In this document: one piece after another, positions 59,701-64,000 of the stretch
Position numbering within the stretch: position 1 is the first letter of the stretch
Layout: every line of letters begins with the position of its first letter
Assembly: GCA_900708905.1 (NCBI GenBank)
Contig: CAADRB010000026.1
Location: 2,360,594-2,424,593 of the forward strand
Direction: 5' to 3'
Source of the DNA: Hymenolepis diminuta
Lineage: Eukaryota; Platyhelminthes; Cestoda; Cyclophyllidea; Hymenolepididae
DNA: 64,000 nucleotides
Program-made: the position numbers and the translations under genes
Notes under the pieces: model-generated
Seen by the model: only the letters and a program-made list of their open reading frames with translations
Database searches by the model: none
Told to the model about the DNA's origin: nothing

Positions 59701-62305
59701 TTGCTTTACATTCTCCCGTTATTAATCGTAACTGGATCGAATGAAGTTTACATGTAAAAGGACTTGGGAGATTTTTCATAGCAGCCCAAAGGTAAAACCT
59801 TTGAAGCTTAGTCGCAGCATTTCCTATGGAATTCTCTAATACTTTACTTACAACGACTCTGCAGGAACTTAATCCTAAGATCAGCTTTCTCCTAATCTTA
59901 AGGAGATCCTTAATTCTGCCGTTATTAGACACCCTCAGAAATATTGTTGAAAGGCCATAATAGAGGATAAGCCTCCCTTTTAATTAGAATGATTAGAACC
60001 TTTTTTTAAATGAAATGGAGATCTATAGATTGGTAATATAATATCCATGTTTCTTTCCTTTTAAGTCTGTTCTCCCAAGTGCACAAATCTCGGTCTTGCT
60101 TGTCGAATGGATGATCCGTATACCTGCTGTCATGACGAATGTCTGGCAGGTTGCTATGGTCCCGGTTCAGACTCCTGTGTGGCTTGCAAAGGAGCTCGTT
60201 ATCGCGGTGTTTGTGTGACCCACTGTCCACCCGGAACGTATCTCTATCATGGTCGTAGGTGTATAACTGCTGAGGAGTGCTTAAATATGACCTCAATCAT
60301 TAGACAACCTCTTAGCGGTGTTGTGGTTGGAGCAAACTCAGTCTCTGGCGCTAATACTGTTGCAAGTAATGGTAGTGATGTGAAAAATGCTCCCGTTCCA
60401 GGTATCAAGAAATCAGATGGAGGTAACTCGGGTAATACTGACGTGAATGATACTTCTGTTGGGACTGCCACTTCGCCTTTGAGTGGTAATAACAATGTTA
60501 ATGGTTCAACTCCCATTATGCGTCCCTACTCGATTCATCAGGGACGTTGTGTTCAGGAGTGTCCAGCAGGCCATGAAAGAAATGAGGTGTCTGGGGAGTG
60601 CGTTTATTGTGGAGATAAGTGTCGACGATTTCGTAAGTCTGCCAACTGCATTTCGCTTTCATCATTGTGGTTTTTAGGTTGTGTTAGCATGTTAATATCC
60701 AGTCTTAAATCACTGTCGAAATTGAAGGATTGCTACTCTGTCAATGATCTCTATATTGGTATTCACGAAGGCGACCCTAGTAAGTATTTGTGAATGATTT
60801 TATAATGTATGTGTACTATTGTTCAGTACCTAAACTGTTGGTTTTTATTTTCCTGTATAGCTTTAATACAAGAGCAACTCGATGAAGCTTTTTCAGGTCT
60901 AAGAGAGGTGGAAGTTATTAGAATTGTCAGAGCGACAGCTCTGACCTCACTCAATTTCCTGCGTCATATCAGTCGAATCAATCCATCAAGAGCTTCACCC
61001 AACGTGTAAGTTGCTCATTTAAAACTTTGAAATGTTAAAAAATAGTAGCGATCAATGTACACATCTCCGAAGAGACAGATCAACAGGTATCCTGTAAATT
61101 ATATCCTAATTTCTACCGATCTTCACTCCAATAATAAGATAGAGAGAAGTGACGATTGCGTAGATTTATTATTAGAAGTCATCAAAGAAAGAGAAGAAAG
61201 ATCAAAGAGGACTGAAGTGTTTATTGGATGCGAGAAAGGGGAGAGGTTGTGTCTCAATATTTCTCAAAGGGTTTGTTTGATAGTTTAGGGATAAGGACAA
61301 GATCGGCTAAAGGTACTGGTCTAACGTGTAAATATGGAGTCTTGACAGATGGTTCGTACTGAATATTCATAGTAGACGTTTAGAGAGCTCAACGGAGGGT
61401 GGGGGTCTCAATTATGTATGCTAGAGGTCGATTAAATTGCTGGTATAAGGACGAGGGTCCGGAGAGAGGGGAAATTTATTGAAAACGCAATGCCAAATAT
61501 CTTTAGCTCGCTGTCCATTGATAAACATTCGATGAGTGAACAACTTGATTAATCCTACCTGTCAAATAAGGGTATTAGGGTGCAAATTTTGTCATCAGGG
61601 TGATTCCATAATGCCACTACTTTACCTAAAAAGTGTTTGGAAGCATTTTCCTTTTCTAAATATGCTGCCTACAAAGGGTAACTTATGCTTACGACTCTGA
61701 GACACTAACAGATTTGGGTAGGTGGATAAAGTATGTTTACAAAGGGGTACATGTACGGTTCAGATAAGACACTTAGGCGTCCAAAGTTGTCTGTACATCC
61801 TCAACAGGCGATTGCAACAGTTATGATGGCAAGGAGCCACATGCATTTTCAGCGACAGAAATCGGTGGTTTTAGGATCGAAATCCCCAAATTTCCCAATC
61901 CCCTTTCCTTTCCTCAGTATGTAGTACATCCAAATCGTATTCTCAGTAAAACTTTTTAATTTAGTGGACTTGATATTTTCTTCAACGGACCTTGGACGTC
62001 TTTATAGATTTACACCAGTCACAACGGACTATGTCAGCTAATATTTTAATGTTTCTTTTGCAGAACAGTGATTGAGATAAGACAAAACGACAATCTGGTT
62101 GAACTCTGGCCACCACCGGAGAAGGGTGGAACTGGTGTGCAGGTGGTTTCTGAGGGTCTGGTGTATTTCATTCTCAATCGTTACCTCTGCCCGCAGAAAA
62201 TCACAGACCTTGTAAAGACTGGAGCGCTGCGACTTCCTGGTAATCGGGATTTCCGTAGTGAAGAACTGGAACTTGCTGAAGCTACTAATGGAAAAATGGG
62301 CTTTT
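56621..62305 (+). CDS. Insulin receptor tyrosine kinase, N-terminal ectodomain (partial, 7 exons in window)
   Basis: Exons 56621-56753, 56788-57053, 58923-59211, 60066-60632, 60678-60779, 60861-61005 and 62064-62305. They give 581 residues with consistent phases and GT-AG introns, ending in phase 1 and continuing to the right. Order: signal peptide (hydrophobic core about residues 13-30), L1 domain (about 46-210, with GLGRLFPNLTVIRGRSLIFN matching the receptor motif LKDLFPNLTVIRGSRLFFN), furin-like cysteine-rich region (about 210-418), then L2 (about 419-581). It binds insulin-like peptides at the cell surface and signals through a cytoplasmic kinase not present in this window. Flatworms commonly have two insulin receptors; which one this is cannot be decided here. 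Confidence 0.9.
56788..57053 (+). CDS. Insulin receptor exon 2: L1 domain, first half
   Basis: Begins after a 34-base intron ending GTTAAG, which restores the frame as CGDFDIRK, the DIRN-type start of insulin receptor L1. It continues with IENCTVIEGSLCILM (ELENCSVIEGHLQILLM in the human receptor) and ITGFLVIYDLTGLDGLGRLF, then NLTVIRG. The donor CTAAAA/GTAAAT is phase 0. Confidence 0.85.
57054..58922 (+). other. Intron 2 of the insulin receptor gene
   Basis: A 1.87 kb AT-rich intron (GTAAAT to TATCATAG). I see no nested gene or clear repeat in it. The other receptor introns above 300 bases are 59212-60065 (nothing recognised) and 61006-62063 (one SINE-like tail). The intron after 62305 holds two further SINE-like copies. 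Confidence 0.6.
58923..59211 (+). CDS. Insulin receptor exon 3: end of L1 and start of cysteine-rich region
   Basis: Joins in phase 0 after a 1.87 kb intron. LPSLRVIQRGGVRIDINPNL is followed by CYVRTVNWSYIL, matching [27 protein letters not shown]. Then come CPDTCQPEC and HCWSSSHCQ, the first cysteine modules (CWTHSHCQ in the human receptor). A lysine/serine-rich insert (PRGLSADSKSKPNKKEA) separates them. It ends at TCAA/GTAAGT in phase 1. Confidence 0.9.
60066..60632 (+). CDS. Insulin receptor exon 4: furin-like cysteine-rich domain with a large insert
   Basis: CSPKCTNLGLACRMDD, CCHDECLAGCYGPGSDSC and CVTHCPPGTYLYHGRRC are classical furin-like modules (CCHSECLGNC in the human receptor). They are followed by about 80 residues of serine, glycine, asparagine and valine without cysteine (for example GNSGNTDVNDTSVGTATSPL). 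The modules then resume at GRCVQECPAGHERNEVSGEC and CGDKCRRF. The minus-strand frames over this exon are shadows. The donor is TTTC/GTAAGT in phase 1. Confidence 0.92.
60678..60779 (+). CDS. Insulin receptor exon 5: start of L2
   Basis: Follows a 45-base putative intron (GTAAGT to TTTTTAG). It encodes CVSMLISSLKSLSKLKDCYS and NDLYIGIHEGDP, aligning with the [22 protein letters not shown] region of L2. The donor CCTA/GTAAGT is phase 1. Because the 45 bases before it are in frame and lack a stop, intron retention cannot be excluded. Confidence 0.78.
60861..61005 (+). CDS. Insulin receptor exon 6: L2 middle
   Basis: Begins after an 81-base intron ending CCTGTATAG. It encodes TLIQEQLDEAFSGLREVEVI and IRIVRATALTSLNFLRHISR. 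This corresponds to the AELEANLGLIEEISGYLKI and RRSYALVSLSFFRKLRLIR repeats of the human L2. The donor AACGT/GTAAGT is phase 2. Confidence 0.85.
61565..61650 (+). repeat. SINE-like element, family A, tail fragment (copy 5)
   Basis: TTTTGTCATCAGGGTGATTC, CATAATGCCACTACTTTACC and TAAAAAGTGTTTGGAAGC align with the hairpin and following core of the family. The tRNA-like head is not recognisable. Confidence 0.4.
62064..62305 (+). CDS. Insulin receptor exon 7: end of L2
   Basis: The acceptor TTTTGCAG restores the frame as VTVIEIRQNDNLVELWPPPE (DNQNLRQLWDW in the human receptor). It continues with VSEGLVYFILNRYLCPQKI ([20 protein letters not shown]) and ELAEATNGKMGF. The donor TTTT/GTAAGT is phase 1. 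The next domain expected is the first fibronectin type III repeat. Confidence 0.9.
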
Positions 62306-63384
62306 GTAAGTCCTATTTTTACATCTATTTTCATCAAAAGGACTATTAGATGGCGTTGAAGTTAAGAGATTATTCTGCAATAAATCGCTTTATGCACCCT
62401 TCACAGAACTTCCCTCTTTAAACAGGGAAGGGATGCTAGTGACAGTTAATTTGAAACTTTTGTAGAATAAATGCTTGGGCCACTGAATGTAAAGCTACGA
62501 ATGTTAAGAAGGTAAGGGATTTAATATGGATATTATTCTGATGAAAAGTAGCAAAGTAAGGGAGGAGGCTATAAAGGCAGGTAGTGAAGATGCTATTGAT
62601 AAATGGGAGCTGGTTGGAGGACCTAAATGTCGAAGTTTTAGATAAGGGGGCTGGGTTGATACGTGATAGAAACTGGAACGTTGGGGTCGGATTCAGGTAA
62701 GATTATACCCAGTTATGTATTGGTGTAAAGTTGGAATAATTAAGACTAGATGAAAGTTTAGAAGTAAGTGCCTGGTGACTAAGGCGTTAAAAGGAGTTTT
62801 GCTGTACGAGGTTAAAAGACGTGAACTTGGGATTGGTAAAAATTCCAATAAATGGCAAGCTGTTTAATAACCAAACTCGGACCGCTTAGAAATGGTCGGT
62901 CGTGCACACAAACATGTGAATTTAATTCAAAATATTTCTTATTGTTAAACTTTTCAAATGATGACACTTCAAAGTTACCATTCTAATGACGACGATGTTC
63001 GCTCGAGTAAACGATAGAGTAGAATTAGTAGTAATGTTACGAAAGTTTAAAACGTCGATAGAAGAATACAGTTGAAGTTTAATTGGAAAAGCCAATGAAA
63101 ATGGAATAAGGGGGAAGAGAAGAGTTACTAAAAATCCTTGCTTTTGGCTTATCAGGTTTGAACGGTGGTTGATTCTTTCTCAGTCCCCAGTGTTGGCCGA
63201 CATGACTAATATTCAGTAACTAGGATAGTAAATGGTATTACTCTTAACTGCGGTACGATACTTCTTTTAGGAACGGTTTTCAACTTGCCTGTTTGTCAAA
63301 TTAGAAGCTATGAGATCAATGCTCATCGTTGCTCATTCAATTATATGAGTTGCCAACTGCACAATGTTTACTTCTGATCAATAA

Positions 63385-63475
63385 GGGATGTGGCGGAATG
63401 TGATTTTCTTATAAGAACGGCTTCAGGATGCCTCCTCTCAGTCTAGATTAAACTGGAGCAGTTTTTTAAGCGACA
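63385..63475 (+). repeat. SINE-like element, family A, tail fragment (copy 6)
   Basis: GTGGCGGAATGTGATTTTCT, TATAAGAACGGCTTCAGG and ATGCCTCCTCTCAGTCTAGA align base by base with the core of the copy that follows about 200 bases downstream. This is an older insertion of the same family. Confidence 0.5.
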
Positions 63476-63589
63476 GCCTAGCGTTATATTGAAAATAGTA
63501 CCAGTTTTCATTGCAATATCGTATCGTACTTGGAGCTGTTTTACATGTGGGGTTTCGCTAACGAGGAATTGTATTATGGATATTGATTC

Positions 63590-63795
63590 GTGGTGATAGC
63601 GCAGTGGCCACCATACACATCTGTCCTATCAGAGGCCACAGGTTCGACTTCTATCACTGCACTACCACCACACTAGTTAAGTGTGACTAACATAGAATGT
63701 GGTAGAATCCGAGTCTCTCATCAGAGAGGCTCCACAATGCTACTCCCTACCCAAGGTGAACGTTGAAAAAGGCCTTATTAAATGAACTCTGAAAT
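63590..63795 (+). repeat. SINE-like element, family A, best copy (copy 7)
   Basis: The tRNA-derived head has an A-box-like GTGATAGCGCAGTGGCCACC and a B-box GGTTCGACTTC (63648-63658). The family core follows: GTGGTAGAATCCGAGTCTC, a GAGTCTCTC-ATCA-GAGAGGCTC hairpin, CCACAATGCTACTCCCTACC. It ends in an ATTATTATTATTATG tail. Head, core and simple 3' tail are the layout of a SINE. It is not a functional tRNA because no acceptor stem closes. Confidence 0.65.
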
Positions 63796-63842
63796 TATTA
63801 TTATTATGAATACTTATATTTGTTACCATCTACTAACTACAG

Positions 63843-63875
63843 GGCGTCCTAATTGTTTTATTTCCGTTGACCGAA
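63843..63875 (+). CDS. Possible insulin receptor microexon 8
   Basis: Between a CTACAG acceptor and a CGAA/GTAAAT donor there are 33 open bases that fit phase 1 on both sides and would add WRPNCFISVDR after KMGF. A cysteine is expected at about this place, just before the first fibronectin repeat. The match is short, and a SINE-like copy lies immediately upstream, so this may be chance. Confidence 0.22.
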
Positions 63876-64000
63876 GTAAATGTTTCAAATTTTTCTCATA
63901 GGGAAGTACTTGAACAATTAAAAAAACACTAGTGGTTAATGATGCGAGAAGCAGTTAGTCAGTGCCTACTCAATCTGAGGTTATATTACACTGCATTTTC

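Noticed and set aside
59696..59932. 78-codon minus-strand frame in insulin receptor intron 3
   Set aside because: No recognisable domain and no splice partner; could be an old transposon scrap, but nothing supports it.
63590..63795. Hammerhead ribozyme inside the SINE-like element, as in some schistosome SINEs
   Set aside because: The invariant CTGATGA and GAAA core elements are not present in the right arrangement in any copy.

Overview
The window is nuclear DNA from an AT-rich eukaryote with long introns. Gene content and gene structure point to a parasitic flatworm, most likely a tapeworm. The evidence is a flatworm-style insulin receptor with low-complexity inserts, introns as short as 34 and 45 bases, a large class of introns of about 65-90 bases, and old tRNA-derived SINE-like repeats. 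The species call is inference; the genes are read directly from open frames, splice sites and family motifs. Layout: (1) 1-3678, non-coding, with one SINE-like copy. (2) 3679-8108, plus strand, three exons: a 716-residue type II membrane protein with a cholinesterase-like ectodomain whose nucleophile serine is alanine, so a neurotactin-like adhesion protein rather than an enzyme. (3) 8426-54200, minus strand, 41 exons: a very long member of the ERC/ELKS/CAST (Bruchpilot-related) presynaptic active-zone family, reconstructed here as 2419 residues. (4) 54201-56620, the divergent intergenic interval. (5) 56621 to the right edge, plus strand: the start of an insulin receptor tyrosine kinase gene with signal peptide, L1, furin-like cysteine-rich and L2 domains in seven exons. 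Fibronectin repeats, transmembrane segment and kinase would lie beyond the window. The main result is the ERC gene. Its N-terminal two fifths follow vertebrate ERC almost exon by exon, and its extreme C-terminus also matches ERC. Between the two lie about 1390 extra residues of coiled coil, encoded by 28 consecutive exons that are all phase 0 at both ends. Many are 105, 126, 129 or 147 bases long, which is five, six or seven heptads. This is an ERC protein more than twice the vertebrate length, with an exon layout that would tolerate free exon skipping. The three genes are arranged tail-to-tail (neurotactin-like and ERC, stop codons 317 bases apart) and head-to-head (ERC and insulin receptor, starts about 2.4 kb apart). 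All three products are plausibly used in neurons or at the cell surface, but nothing in the sequence shows that they act together. Introns and spacers carry at least seven copies of a SINE-like family with a conserved hairpin, at least five copies of a second family of about 300 bases, a candidate solo LTR, and a GC-rich CCAAT-containing island in the second ERC intron. No rRNA gene, convincing tRNA gene, CRISPR array or virus was found.
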